A stretch of 64,000 nt of DNA, from positions 4,092,001 through 4,156,000 of the forward strand of contig NZ_JAHOOZ010000001.1 of NCBI RefSeq assembly GCF_019075875.1. Reading direction: 5' to 3'. Position 1 is the first letter of the stretch. Each line of letters begins with the position of its first letter. A program made the translations under genes and the position numbers. Below the pieces are notes generated by a model, which ran no database searches, had not been told where the DNA came from, and worked only from the letters and a program-made list of their open reading frames with translations. Of this stretch, positions 1-8,957 are shown piece after piece. Origin of the DNA: Novosphingobium sp. G106 (GTDB lineage: Bacteria; Pseudomonadota; Alphaproteobacteria; Sphingomonadales; Sphingomonadaceae).

Positions 1-640
1 TCTTCAAGCCGTAGTAGCGCCGCACCCAGGGCGCTTGCAGGAACAGATACCAGAACCGGGAAATATCGGCGGGCAGCGAGGTGTCGATCGCGTTGACGAT
101 CGACGCGCGATCGCTGTGCGCGGTTCCGACGAAACTGATGTCGTAGAGCGGCGGCTCGTCCGAAACCGCGTCGAACACCGGGATGAAGAACAATGGCCGG
201 TAGCGGAAGCCGAACTGCCGCGCATCGATGCGGTCGAAACCCGAAACACGGTCATATTTCGACAGTGCGGGAATGACCGAGGCCCGATTGCGCAGCGAAT
301 CCCAGATATAGAGAATGAAAGTGGCGTTCGGGCTATGCCGGCGCACATCGTCGAAGAATGCGATCGGCAGTGTCTGGCCGTTGATCACGAAGACGAAGTC
401 GAACGATGCGTCGACCTCGGCGAGCACCTTCCGATAGAGCGGCAACGCTGCCTTGGCGATCATTCCCGGCGCGAGCTTGGTGACCGCCGTCATGAACGGG
501 GTATCGAACGGGCGATCGAACAGGCGCGTGACCTTGGCACCGCGGCGGGTCATTTCCGCTACGATATCCTCGTCGTAGCCGAAAAATCGCGGCGCAACGA
601 AAAGGATGCGCCGTCCATTCAACGCAACGTCGGTGGTCAT
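1..640 (-). CDS. Glycosyltransferase-like polysaccharide biosynthesis protein, 3' end outside the window
   Basis: The first 213 residues of an open minus-strand frame are visible; the C-terminus lies beyond base 1. The start ATG (638-640) overlaps the stop of the upstream acetyltransferase gene as ATGA, which fixes the start. The protein opens with a Rossmann-like strand (RRILFVAPRFFGYDEDIV) and later has FILYIWDS and YDRVSGFDRID segments, of the kind seen in GT-B-fold capsule or LPS biosynthesis proteins. Its position at the tail of a polysaccharide operon supports a transferase role. The exact family is uncertain, and no catalytic residue can be named with the C-terminal half missing. Confidence 0.6.
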   Translation of the reverse strand, partial: MTTDVALNGRRILFVAPRFFGYDEDIVAEMTRRGAKVTRLFDRPFDTPFMTAVTKLAPGMIAKAALPLYRKVLAEVDASFDFVFVINGQTLPIAFFDDVRRHSPNATFILYIWDSLRNRASVIPALSKYDRVSGFDRIDARQFGFRYRPLFFIPVFDAVSDEPPLYDISFVGTAHSDRASIVNAIDTSLPADISRFWYLFLQAPWVRRYYGLK

Positions 641-1206
641 GGCTTGTCAGAACCCGATCGTATCTCGCATGCAGGGGCGAGCGCGAGGGCGCCGGGCGGC
701 AGCGAAGTGACGACATTGGCATTGCTGCCGATCCGGACGTCTGCGCCGATTTCGACCGGTCCCAGCACCTTGGCACCCGCCCCGATCAACACGCCGTCGC
801 CGATCACCGGCCGCCGCTCCAGCGAGAAATCCATGTCGAGCTCGCGCGCGCCGATCGTGACGCCCTGATAGATGGTGCAATTGCTGCCGATCCGGGCGGC
901 GCCGATCACCGTACCCTGGGTGTGCGGCAGGAACAGGCCCGGTCCGATCTCGCACTGGGAAGCGACCTCGATGCCGAACAGCACATAGGCCACGAGCGAA
1001 CAGACCCGGGCGAGAGGCCCCAGCCGCCACAGAGCGCAGCGATAGGCCAAACGGATCATGAGATTGGGAAAAAGCCGCGGCGACAGCAGCATGAGCCATC
1101 CCTTGAGCCCTACCCGCGCCGACGCTCCTCCCGTCAAGGCCCGGTAGCGCAGGATATCAGCGCGCAAGGATTGCCGCAGCGAGAAGCGCGGTTCAGCGGC
1201 TTGCAT
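637..1206 (-). CDS. Serine acetyltransferase-like hexapeptide O-acetyltransferase
   Basis: A 189-residue protein whose second half (from about residue 80) is a left-handed beta-helix built of hexapeptide repeats. It carries the CysE-type catalytic His context FLPHTQGTVIGAARIG and a C-terminal GSNANVV coil. The N-terminal part is short and hydrophobic-rich, unlike the long helical domain of housekeeping CysE. In this operon it more likely acetylates a sugar hydroxyl of the repeat unit than serine (inference). It lies 2 bases downstream of the epimerase stop and overlaps the next gene by 4 bases, so it is co-transcribed. Confidence 0.78.
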   Translation of the reverse strand: MQAAEPRFSLRQSLRADILRYRALTGGASARVGLKGWLMLLSPRLFPNLMIRLAYRCALWRLGPLARVCSLVAYVLFGIEVASQCEIGPGLFLPHTQGTVIGAARIGSNCTIYQGVTIGARELDMDFSLERRPVIGDGVLIGAGAKVLGPVEIGADVRIGSNANVVTSLPPGALALAPACEIRSGSDKP

Positions 1207-1208
1207 AG

Positions 1209-2349
1209 TCAGCCCATCAGCCCGCGTTCGCGCAGTTCGGCATTGGCGCGCTCGAGACGATCCTCGGGCAATTCCTCGCCGGCGGCCCAGCGCGCGAAAC
1301 GGCCGATGCCGGTTGCCAGGCCGATCCTTGGCGTGAAACCGAGAATGTCCCGCATGCGCGTGATGTCCGCGACGTTGTGACGAATGTCGCCGAGACGAAA
1401 TTCTCCGGTCACCCGCAGATTTCGCGGCTTACCCAATGCGTCCGATAGCAGCCCGGCCACCTCGCGGACGCTCGTCCCGACCCCGGAACCGACATTGATC
1501 ACCGCCCCCGACACTTCCCTCATCGTGAGCGCGCGCGCCAGAGCCTCTGCCACGTCCTCCACATGGACGAAGTCGCGCGTCTCCTCGCCGTCCTCGAACA
1601 GTGGCAGTTCGGCGCCGTGGCGCAATTTGGTCGAGAAAATGGACAGGATGCCCGTGTAGGGATTCTTCAGCGACTGCCCTTCACCATAGACGTTCTGGAG
1701 GCGCAGGATCACGTGACCGATGCCCAATGCTTCGCAGGCGATGCGGACCAGATCTTCCTGGGCGAGCTTGGTCGCCGCATAGATCGATGCCGGCCGGGTT
1801 GCGTCCACTTCCTGGGTCGGCGCCGCGGTCAAAGCCGAGCCGCATTGCGGGCAGGACGGATCCCAGCGCGCCGCCATCAGGGCCTCGGCGTTCCGCGCAC
1901 CGGGGGAAACAGGGCCCGGTCCCGCAGTGCGTGCAGCGATAGCGGCCCTCGCCATAGACCGATCGGCTCGAGGTCAGTACCACCTTTTGCACCGAGCGAT
2001 CCTGCGACTGCGCGAGGATATCGAACAGCAGTGCGGTGCCCTGGCTGTTCACTTCGTTGTAGCGCGCGATCTCGTACATCGACTGGCCCGTGCCGGTTTC
2101 CGCAGCAAGGTGCGCCACCGCCGTGGCACCGTCGAGCGCATTCAGCCAGTCGGAGCGCTCGGTGACCGAGCCGTGGATGAATTCGATCCCATTGCGTTCG
2201 GCCCAGGCCGGTACAGGCGCGCCGAGCCCGTGAATCTGCGGTGACAGGCTATCGAGTATGCGAACCCGCGCGCCCCGCGCGAGCAGGTTTTCGGTCAGCT
2301 TCTGCCCGATGAAGCCCGCTCCGCCGGCGATGAGAAACAGGTCCGTCAC
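1209..2349 (-). CDS. NAD-dependent SDR epimerase/dehydratase with a zinc-ribbon insertion; single-base frameshift
   Basis: An extended SDR nucleotide-sugar epimerase/dehydratase. The N-terminal frame (1681-2349) carries the NAD-binding motif GGAGFIG and the SSRSVYGEG strand; the second frame (1209-1955) carries the YAATK catalytic Tyr-Lys pair and the C-terminal substrate domain. They join at the five-base G run at 1902-1906 (C on the coding strand), where removing one base restores about 379 residues. Across the joint two CxxC pairs appear (CTHCG and CPQCG) between the SxxVYGxG strand and the YxxxK helix. This zinc-ribbon-like insertion is absent from classical GalE/RmlB and is known in a subset of LPS-locus SDRs. 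A sequencing error is likelier than a dead gene. Confidence 0.8.
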
Positions 2350-3563
2350 TGCAAGCTAACCTCCGCACGCGGCGCCGGTGCGGAGCGCGGCCTGACATCG
2401 AAAAACAGCCCGAAGAAAAGCAGGAACAGAAAGCCGTTGCTGAGCAACTGGCCAATCAGACCGGCAGAATAGAGACCGAGCACATAGAGCGGCCATATGG
2501 ACCGAAACGCCTCATCGCGCGACCGCGCAAACCACTTCAGCGAACGCCCGATGAACAACGAGAACAGTATGACCCCGTACCAGCTGAAATTCACCAGGGC
2601 CTCGACAACGTAAACCGCATTGGAAGAGCCCGTTCCGGTCTCATTCTGCCCCCACTGATATTCGAAGACTATCCGCTCGAACGGAATGCGGGCCTCCCCG
2701 AATATGGGAGCCAGGAAACTGCTGGTCGCGCCAAAGAAAGGATGGTTGTGAAAATAGATATCGAAAACGCTTATCGAATCCGCTGCGGTGAACACCGGGA
2801 CGGCGAACGACCGCCAGATGATATGCACCAACGGGCTGGACGGCGTGTAGTCGGAACTGAAGAAATCGGCCGAACCGCCTCCTGCCGTTACGGAAGCGCC
2901 GGACCCCGACAAGGTCGTCACCAGCAGCAGAATGGCTGCCCCCGCTGCCAGTGTGGTCTTGGGTCCAAATCGGCTGGTTACCGATCCCGTTCCGAAGAGA
3001 TACAAAAGGGGCAGCATGACCTTCAGAAAGAAGGCTTTCTCGGCAAAGCTGATTGCGTAGACGATAAAGAATATGGTCAGGACCCAGCGCCACCTGAAGC
3101 GGTGTATGAACATCAGCGATATGCTGTACGGGATGATGGCACCGGTAAAAAACGCATTGAGGTAAACGAATATTGCCTCGACGCCCTCGCGGCTTTTGAG
3201 AAACTCCTCTCGCTGCAAGGCGATGAGATCGGGGCTTCCGCCCATGATGGCCGTGACGAGGGGAATTGCCGGTGCCGTTGCGACGATCAACGCAGCGATC
3301 AGCAAGAACGGAACCCAGACGAGCGCGGTAAACGTCTCCATGGATACTTCGATCTTGCGATCGCCGGTCAGGATGCGGCTTTTACCCAGAAACCCGACGA
3401 GAACGCTGACCACGGCCACCACAGTCACGGCAGAAAGCCTCAGGTAGCCATTGTCGGTTTGCGTCTGGAAGGTGAAGATCACGGGCGTGACGGCATAACC
3501 CAGGAAGATCGCCAGCGCGAATATCAGGCCCGAACGGGCGGGATCGAGAATGAAACGGATCAT
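2346..3563 (-). CDS. Wzy-like polysaccharide polymerase, polytopic membrane protein
   Basis: A 405-residue protein made almost entirely of hydrophobic helices (roughly 10-12 membrane segments, the first at about residues 8-30 and the last near 370-395). Periplasmic loops are short, apart from one near residues 225-300 with a Ser/Gly-rich stretch. No cofactor or catalytic motif is visible, which is normal for O-antigen or exopolysaccharide polymerases. These are poorly conserved and identified mainly by topology and context. It overlaps both neighbours (start with the glycosyltransferase stop, stop with the epimerase start). With a flippase and an initiating transferase in the same operon, this gene is the best candidate for the Wzy step. 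Confidence 0.62.
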   Translation of the reverse strand: MIRFILDPARSGLIFALAIFLGYAVTPVIFTFQTQTDNGYLRLSAVTVVAVVSVLVGFLGKSRILTGDRKIEVSMETFTALVWVPFLLIAALIVATAPAIPLVTAIMGGSPDLIALQREEFLKSREGVEAIFVYLNAFFTGAIIPYSISLMFIHRFRWRWVLTIFFIVYAISFAEKAFFLKVMLPLLYLFGTGSVTSRFGPKTTLAAGAAILLLVTTLSGSGASVTAGGGSADFFSSDYTPSSPLVHIIWRSFAVPVFTAADSISVFDIYFHNHPFFGATSSFLAPIFGEARIPFERIVFEYQWGQNETGTGSSNAVYVVEALVNFSWYGVILFSLFIGRSLKWFARSRDEAFRSIWPLYVLGLYSAGLIGQLLSNGFLFLLFFGLFFDVRPRSAPAPRAEVSLQ

Positions 3564-4826
3564 GGGTTTCGATCCGCCAATTTGGCGATGATGGCTTCGG
3601 ATGCCCGATCGTAGGCCATGAGGAGCGAGGCCTCCTTCTCTGCCGTATCGTGAGATCGAGGCAGCTTGCTTCCGTTGCTTGCGGCGATGTCCCCGAACGT
3701 CGCCACGAGCGCAGCCTCATCGAGCAGATGCACGCAGAAACCGCAATAGTGCCGCACGAGCCAGTCTACATCGGATTGCGCGCGAATGTGGACGGGCAGG
3801 ATCGGCTTCTCCCGGCGGAAATACTCGAACAGCTTGATCGAGACCTGCCCTTGATTGTCATCGGCGTGGTAACCGAGGAAAAGCAGCACGTCGGCCGCGT
3901 TCTGGACTTCGGCGACCGCATCGTGGCTCATCTGCGGACCGAAAACGATCAGGCCATCGGGAATCTGCCGCCCCCGCATGCGCGCAGCGAGTTCGCCGCC
4001 TGCCCCCACGAAGACGAACTGGATGTCGCGCGCTTCCGGATGTCGGCCAAAAGCCTCCACGGCAGCGAGAAAACCGTCGAGATCGTAGAAGCCCGCGGGG
4101 ATGCTGCCCGTATAGACAATCTTGCGTGTGCCCGGCCGCAGCGCTTCGGATACGCATGCCCAGTCAAAAGCGGCCGGATCGGACAAAACCGGCTTGATGT
4201 GTGTCGCCACGTTGAAAACCACATCGGGCTTGCGCCCGAAGCGCTTTTCAAAACGCGCCTGTAGCGCCGGTGCGACGGTCGTGAAGATATCCGCGCCGCC
4301 GATAACCCATGATTCCACCAGCCGCTTCTGGAACTTCGGCCCTGGGAAAGCCGTGTGCAGGCTCCAGAGGTCGCGCATGTCGAGGGCCATGACGATACGA
4401 TCGCCATGCATGGCCTTCATGACGCGGCCGGCAACTCCCATCGAAAACGGCGGGGATGAACACAGCAGCACGACACGGGAGGGGCCGTCACGCAGCATCG
4501 CATTCAACGTGGCGATGAGGCGAAAGATCGACGGGAATAACAGATCCAGCATGAAGACATGCTTGAGCAGCCGCCCGACGCGGGCCAGGCGGCTATCGCG
4601 GACCCCCGCACGAGGCGGGGCAGCAGCTATCCATTCCTTCCGCTTCGCCTGCAGTTCCTCGACCGAATGGACGTCGGCCCAGCGCACGTCGAACAATCCC
4701 GAAACCTGGAACAGCCGCACCGATTGACCGCGCGCGAGGATATATTCGCACCAGCGCTGCTGGCGAAATCCCCCCCCCGAGCTGACTCATGATATCGGCC
4801 GACAGGAGCCAGATTGCGGGCGTCAT
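3560..4826 (-). CDS. GT-B glycosyltransferase (GT4-like), with a G9 tract and frameshift near the 5' end
   Basis: Two frames together give about 421 residues. The start at 4826 encodes MTPAIWLLSADIMSQLGGG, then a run of nine C on the plus strand (4770-4778) throws the frame off. One base fewer continues as GGGFRQQRWCEYILARGQ into the 386-residue frame 3560-4720. The sequence has the N-terminal glycine-rich loop of GT4-type enzymes, the strand RKIVYTGSIPAGFYDLDGF and a C-terminal nucleotide-binding half ending in an SIKLFEYFRREKPIL segment typical of family 4. The likely role is adding a sugar to the lipid-linked repeat at the inner membrane face. The long G tract is a plausible assembly error or a phase-variation switch. 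Confidence 0.75.
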
Positions 4827-4850
4827 AGGATATTTCCAGGTCCGAACGTG

Positions 4851-6188
4851 TCAGGCAGCGGCGGGAAGCAGCCGCAAAGCCGCTCGATAGGTGGCGAAGT
4901 GCCAGCTCTGCTCAAAATAGTTGTTGTGCCATAACAGAGTGAGTTCGCCACGGAAGCGCCGGCACCAGCCGGCAAGGGTTTCGATACGGTGTTCCATCCT
5001 CGATTGATCGAGGTGTTCATAGCGCTCTGCAAGCAGCGTTGCATCCATGGCAAGCAGAGGATGTTCGATCAGATCGAGCGGACGCTGCGAAGCGTGGTCC
5101 CACAGGGCAAAAGGGCGGCAGGTCCCGCGACGGAAACCCGAGTGATCCGCAAAGCCGAGCGACGAGTCATGCGAGAACCCCGCTGCGGCCAGGAGCGCCG
5201 GGGTAAGCGCAGGATCGAAACGCAGATAGTGCATGCGAACGGGCGGAATCTCGAAAGGCAGGCCCAGCTTTCGGTGAATTTCGATGACCCGGTCGCGCTC
5301 CCGCTCCAGCGTGGGAAGCGAGCGAAAGCTGTTGTAGCTGGGATGAACGCCGAGCCGATGCCCGCGGTCCAGGATAGACTGCCACAACCTCATCATGACG
5401 GGATGATCCACATCGTAGTCGCCATCGACCCGTCCGCCGCTATGGCCCGCGATGACATAGAAGGTGCTGCGCGCGCCGACTTCCTCTGCTTGATCCATCA
5501 TCCAGGCAAAATGATCGAACGGATCGCGACCAATATCTCCAGCTCGGACCCGCGCCCACTCTACCGGCGCCCTTGCTGCCTGTAACCAGCGACCGCGCAG
5601 TCCATCGCTGGCAATGGCCCTCATCAAGGCCATCGGGGATTGGAACGGATAACGGTACGGCGCGTCCACGTCGTGCGACAGGCTCAGGTGAGGATGCCTC
5701 TGATCGGCCTGCAGGGCCGGCCAGAGCCGCTGGAGCGCACGGACGATCGCGTCGCCCCACAGGTCGACGAAAGGCGCGTCGCCATAGCCTGCAGCGAACA
5801 GCCGCGATTTCGCCGCCGGAAACCGATCGTGCTGGTCGCGCTCCCCGCTTTCGACCTCTTCGGTCCCGGCAAGGACATGGAACAGTGCGGACAGCAGAAG
5901 CTCACCCAAGCCCCGGTGCTCGACCGACAACAGGTCGATGGCGTCGATCCTGTCGGGGGTGTGGGTCAGCAGCGGCGGAACGGAGCCAGTGAATGACCGA
6001 TCCGCTGCGGCCAAGCACAAGCGCGCGTCGCCGTGGACGAACTCCACGCCTGGCAGTGGATGCTCGACGATCTCCATCGGCAATCCCGCACCGTCACGCA
6101 GAACCGCTTCGATGACATAGCGCGTGCGCAGGTCGCCGGCAGGAATAAGGACCTTCAAGGCGTCAGGCGCCATCGGCCGATCGTCCAA
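4851..6188 (-). CDS. Polysaccharide deacetylase-like (NodB-fold) protein
   Basis: A 445-residue protein. The N-terminal ~130 residues are a domain of the kind found before bacterial polysaccharide deacetylases. The NodB-like part begins with LSLSHDVDAPYRYP (Asp-Val-Asp, about residue 170), continues with RSTFYVIAGHSGG and has the metal-ligand-type segment HRLGVHPSYNS. This pattern matches the polysaccharide deacetylase fold used to remove N-acetyl groups from sugars. It may trim an N-acetyl group before re-acylation or serve as a sugar-modifying enzyme of the repeat unit (inference). Its start lies 26 bases inside the upstream acetyltransferase gene, showing translational coupling. Confidence 0.72.
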   Translation of the reverse strand: MDDRPMAPDALKVLIPAGDLRTRYVIEAVLRDGAGLPMEIVEHPLPGVEFVHGDARLCLAAADRSFTGSVPPLLTHTPDRIDAIDLLSVEHRGLGELLLSALFHVLAGTEEVESGERDQHDRFPAAKSRLFAAGYGDAPFVDLWGDAIVRALQRLWPALQADQRHPHLSLSHDVDAPYRYPFQSPMALMRAIASDGLRGRWLQAARAPVEWARVRAGDIGRDPFDHFAWMMDQAEEVGARSTFYVIAGHSGGRVDGDYDVDHPVMMRLWQSILDRGHRLGVHPSYNSFRSLPTLERERDRVIEIHRKLGLPFEIPPVRMHYLRFDPALTPALLAAAGFSHDSSLGFADHSGFRRGTCRPFALWDHASQRPLDLIEHPLLAMDATLLAERYEHLDQSRMEHRIETLAGWCRRFRGELTLLWHNNYFEQSWHFATYRAALRLLPAAA

Positions 6189-7047
6189 ACCGTTTCAACA
6201 AGCGCCGGAAAAACCAGGCTGGCGCATGATGGACCCTGTCCCAGCGGCGCGCGTTGCACATGGCACAGCCCGGATTGTCGCAGACGGCGAAACGCGGATC
6301 GGCGCCGAGCAGTTCGCGCTCGATCGCGAATGCCTCACGCAAGGGGACCATGATCGAATAGGCCGCACCGACCATGCCCGCACTCAGGATGCCCCTCGTG
6401 ACATAGTGCTCGTAGAAACGGCTGAACCCCTGCGAGCACAGCCCGTGATCGCGACGCTTGAAGAGCTTCGTCCCACCGGTCTCATCGAGGTAATATACCG
6501 AATTCAGCCAGGGAAACATCACGCGCCGGTAGAGCCCGAGGTCCGCTTCGGCAAGGTGGGCGGTGGTGAAGCCGGGGCTGCTGTCGACGCAGCCGACGAG
6601 CAGTCCCTTGCCCGCCAGTTCGACCAGCTTGCGGACCGGCTCGTAGGCGCCGCTCTGCGCATCGTGACCTGCAAGGATGATGTCAGCCTGTCTGCCGATG
6701 GCAACCATCGAGCAATTCGGATGGCGACTCCGCTGCATGGCGGGGTGCGCAAGCATGGCCTTCGGCAGCGCGCCCGCATAGGTCGGGCTATCGACCGTGA
6801 ACGGCTTGGCAGGATCGGGTTTGCGGATAAAGGCCGTGTCGGTGAAGGCCAGCGAAACGATCGTCCCCTCGTCGCCTACGGCATCGAGCAGGGCGCCGAC
6901 GATGGCCTGCCCCCCGCCCTGTATGCGCCCCACCTGACCGAGAGCGCCGCGCACCAACAGGACATCGCCCCTGCGTACGCCAAGGGATCGCAGGTCGGAT
7001 GCTATGTCATCTCGGCTCAGGCTCGATTTCATATCCGGCTTTTCCAA
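6163..7047 (-). CDS. AAC(3)-family N-acetyltransferase in a polysaccharide operon
   Basis: A 294-residue protein of the aminoglycoside 3-N-acetyltransferase fold. Visible features are the N-terminal LGVRRGDVLLVRGALGQVG strand-turn, the segment GTIVSLAFTDTAF, and the signature RSRHPNCSMVAIG (about residue 106). The C-terminus has a three-cysteine segment CDNPGCAMC not found in resistance enzymes. Family members inside O-antigen/EPS clusters are thought to acetylate amino sugars rather than drugs. Overlap with the deacetylase-like gene downstream and asnB upstream places it in sugar tailoring. Resistance activity cannot be excluded but is unlikely. Confidence 0.75.
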   Translation of the reverse strand: MEKPDMKSSLSRDDIASDLRSLGVRRGDVLLVRGALGQVGRIQGGGQAIVGALLDAVGDEGTIVSLAFTDTAFIRKPDPAKPFTVDSPTYAGALPKAMLAHPAMQRSRHPNCSMVAIGRQADIILAGHDAQSGAYEPVRKLVELAGKGLLVGCVDSSPGFTTAHLAEADLGLYRRVMFPWLNSVYYLDETGGTKLFKRRDHGLCSQGFSRFYEHYVTRGILSAGMVGAAYSIMVPLREAFAIERELLGADPRFAVCDNPGCAMCNARRWDRVHHAPAWFFRRLLKRFGRSADGA

Positions 7048-8957
7048 CCGCCATCGGCAAAGGTATCTGCCCAGGCCACCAAGTTGAGCGCGCGCACGCG
7101 CAGCCCCATCGAGGCAGCATTGAGATTGGTCGCATATTCATCCCCGACACCCCAATCGGTAAAACGCCTGAGTTGTGCCCGCGGCCTATCGAACCAGGCC
7201 CGCAAAGGGCCTTCGGCCCATTGCTTTTCCGGAATCGGCCAGCCGAGCTTGTCCTTTCGCCAGATGACGCTGTCGGGCAGCTTCCCGTCGAAGGCACGCC
7301 GGGCAATAAATTTCGTCCAGCCGCGGTGAATCTTGTAGGCTTCCGGGACCCTGGCGAGAAACGACGCCAGGCGGACATCCAGAAACGGCATTCGGGATTC
7401 GACACCGAAAGCCATCGACGTTCGATCCGCGTAGTGGATCAGGTTGGCCAGACTCGTCTGTGCATCCATCAGCAGATGCCGATTCATGCCCACGGACAGG
7501 CTGCGCCCATATTTGCGATGGCGATCGGCAAGACCGGGCAGAACGGCCATGAGCCTCGATCGCTGCAGCAAAGAGATCCCGAGCGATCCGGCGGCAAGGC
7601 GCCGGGGATGAACGTCGGCGATCCCGGCGAACTCGCGTGCAGCTTCCGACAGGCTGACGCCAGCAAGACGATGCGGCAGGTAGAACAGGTAGCCGCCGAG
7701 CTGCTCGTCAGCCCCCTGGCCGTCCAGCGTCACCTTAATTCCCGTCTGCTGCACCAGCTTGAAGGTGTGCCAGCCGGACATGCAGGTGGATTCGGGAGGC
7801 GTATCCATGTGCCAGATCATACGCGCATGCTGTTCGGGTACGTCTTCAGGATCGGGCTCGATCGTGTTCATCGTGACGCCGCAGAGTTGCGCCACTTCCC
7901 GGATATAGGCGCTTTCGTCGCAGGCTTCGGTTCCCGGCGTGCGATAGACGCTCGAGAAACTGTGCTGCCTGGGCGCATCCGGCGTCTCGCCCAGCGCCCT
8001 GGCCGCAAGGTATACCACGCTGGAACTGTCGAGGCCGCCGGATAGCGCCGAGCCGACGGGAACGTCGGCGCGCAGGCGGATGCGGACGCTGTCATCCAGC
8101 AGCCTGGCATATTCCTCCGCCAGCGCCTCGGCGCGGGCGCGATCGTACGGTTCCTTGGAGCTGTCGGTTTCGAGCTGCCACCAACGCTGCTGATCGCCCA
8201 AGAGGTCGATATCCGCAGACAGCGGTGCATAGATCATGCTTCCCGCGCGCAGCCGGACGACGTCCTGATAGATGGTCGTGTCGAGCCATTCGGAAGGCCC
8301 ATCGCGCAGATAGGAGCGCACGTGCTCCCGATCGGGGCGGACCGAGAAACGCGGATGCGGGAGAAAGGCCTTTATTTCGGACCCGAAATGGACGGCGCCG
8401 TGATCCTTCCACAGATAGAGCGGCTTCACTCCGAAGCGGTCGCGCGCGAGGAACAGCATCTGCTTGCGCTGATCGATCAAGGCGAAGGCCCACATGCCGT
8501 TGAACCGCTGCAGGCAATCGGTCCCCCATTCTCGATAGGCAGCCAGGATGACCTCGGTATCGGAATGGCCGCGAAAACTATGACCCAGCGCGATCAGCTC
8601 ACCGCGCAGTTCGACATGGTTGTAGATCTCGCCGTTGAAGATGATCCAGGTGGATCGATCCTCGGATGCCATCGGCTGATGGCCGAGAACGGAAAGCTCC
8701 ACGATGGCAAGCCGCTGATGCCCGAGCACGATCGCAGCCTCACCGTCGAGCCGATCCGGCATGGGCCGCCATTCGACGCTCGATCCGCCCACGATCGACG
8801 GATCGTCGCTTCCGTAGATGACGGGATGTGCGGCGGGATCGGCGAACACCGCCACACCGGTGCCATCCGGCCCGCGATGCGCGATCGTCGAAAGGCTAGC
8901 GAGTACGGAACCCGTCGAGATCGCACGTGGCGAAACGAAGCCGAAGATTCCGCACAT
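7029..8957 (-). CDS. asnB: Glutamine-hydrolysing asparagine synthetase-type amidotransferase (AsnB family)
   Basis: The 642-residue protein begins MCGIFGF, giving the N-terminal nucleophilic Cys2 of a class II glutamine amidotransferase (residues 1 to about 210, with the FNGEIYNH loop near 108). A synthetase domain follows with the ATP PP-loop SGGLDSSS at about residue 306. Both active sites are intact. In this operon it probably amidates a uronic-acid carboxyl of the polysaccharide, as AsnB-like enzymes do in other O-antigen clusters, rather than making asparagine (inference from context). Its ATG overlaps the flippase TAA by one base. Confidence 0.87.
   Translation of the reverse strand: MCGIFGFVSPRAISTGSVLASLSTIAHRGPDGTGVAVFADPAAHPVIYGSDDPSIVGGSSVEWRPMPDRLDGEAAIVLGHQRLAIVELSVLGHQPMASEDRSTWIIFNGEIYNHVELRGELIALGHSFRGHSDTEVILAAYREWGTDCLQRFNGMWAFALIDQRKQMLFLARDRFGVKPLYLWKDHGAVHFGSEIKAFLPHPRFSVRPDREHVRSYLRDGPSEWLDTTIYQDVVRLRAGSMIYAPLSADIDLLGDQQRWWQLETDSSKEPYDRARAEALAEEYARLLDDSVRIRLRADVPVGSALSGGLDSSSVVYLAARALGETPDAPRQHSFSSVYRTPGTEACDESAYIREVAQLCGVTMNTIEPDPEDVPEQHARMIWHMDTPPESTCMSGWHTFKLVQQTGIKVTLDGQGADEQLGGYLFYLPHRLAGVSLSEAAREFAGIADVHPRRLAAGSLGISLLQRSRLMAVLPGLADRHRKYGRSLSVGMNRHLLMDAQTSLANLIHYADRTSMAFGVESRMPFLDVRLASFLARVPEAYKIHRGWTKFIARRAFDGKLPDSVIWRKDKLGWPIPEKQWAEGPLRAWFDRPRAQLRRFTDWGVGDEYATNLNAASMGLRVRALNLVAWADTFADGGWKSRI

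Noticed and set aside
6163..7047. Calling the AAC(3)-family gene an antibiotic-resistance determinant
   Set aside because: It is embedded by overlaps in a polysaccharide operon and has a cysteine-containing tail unlike resistance enzymes.
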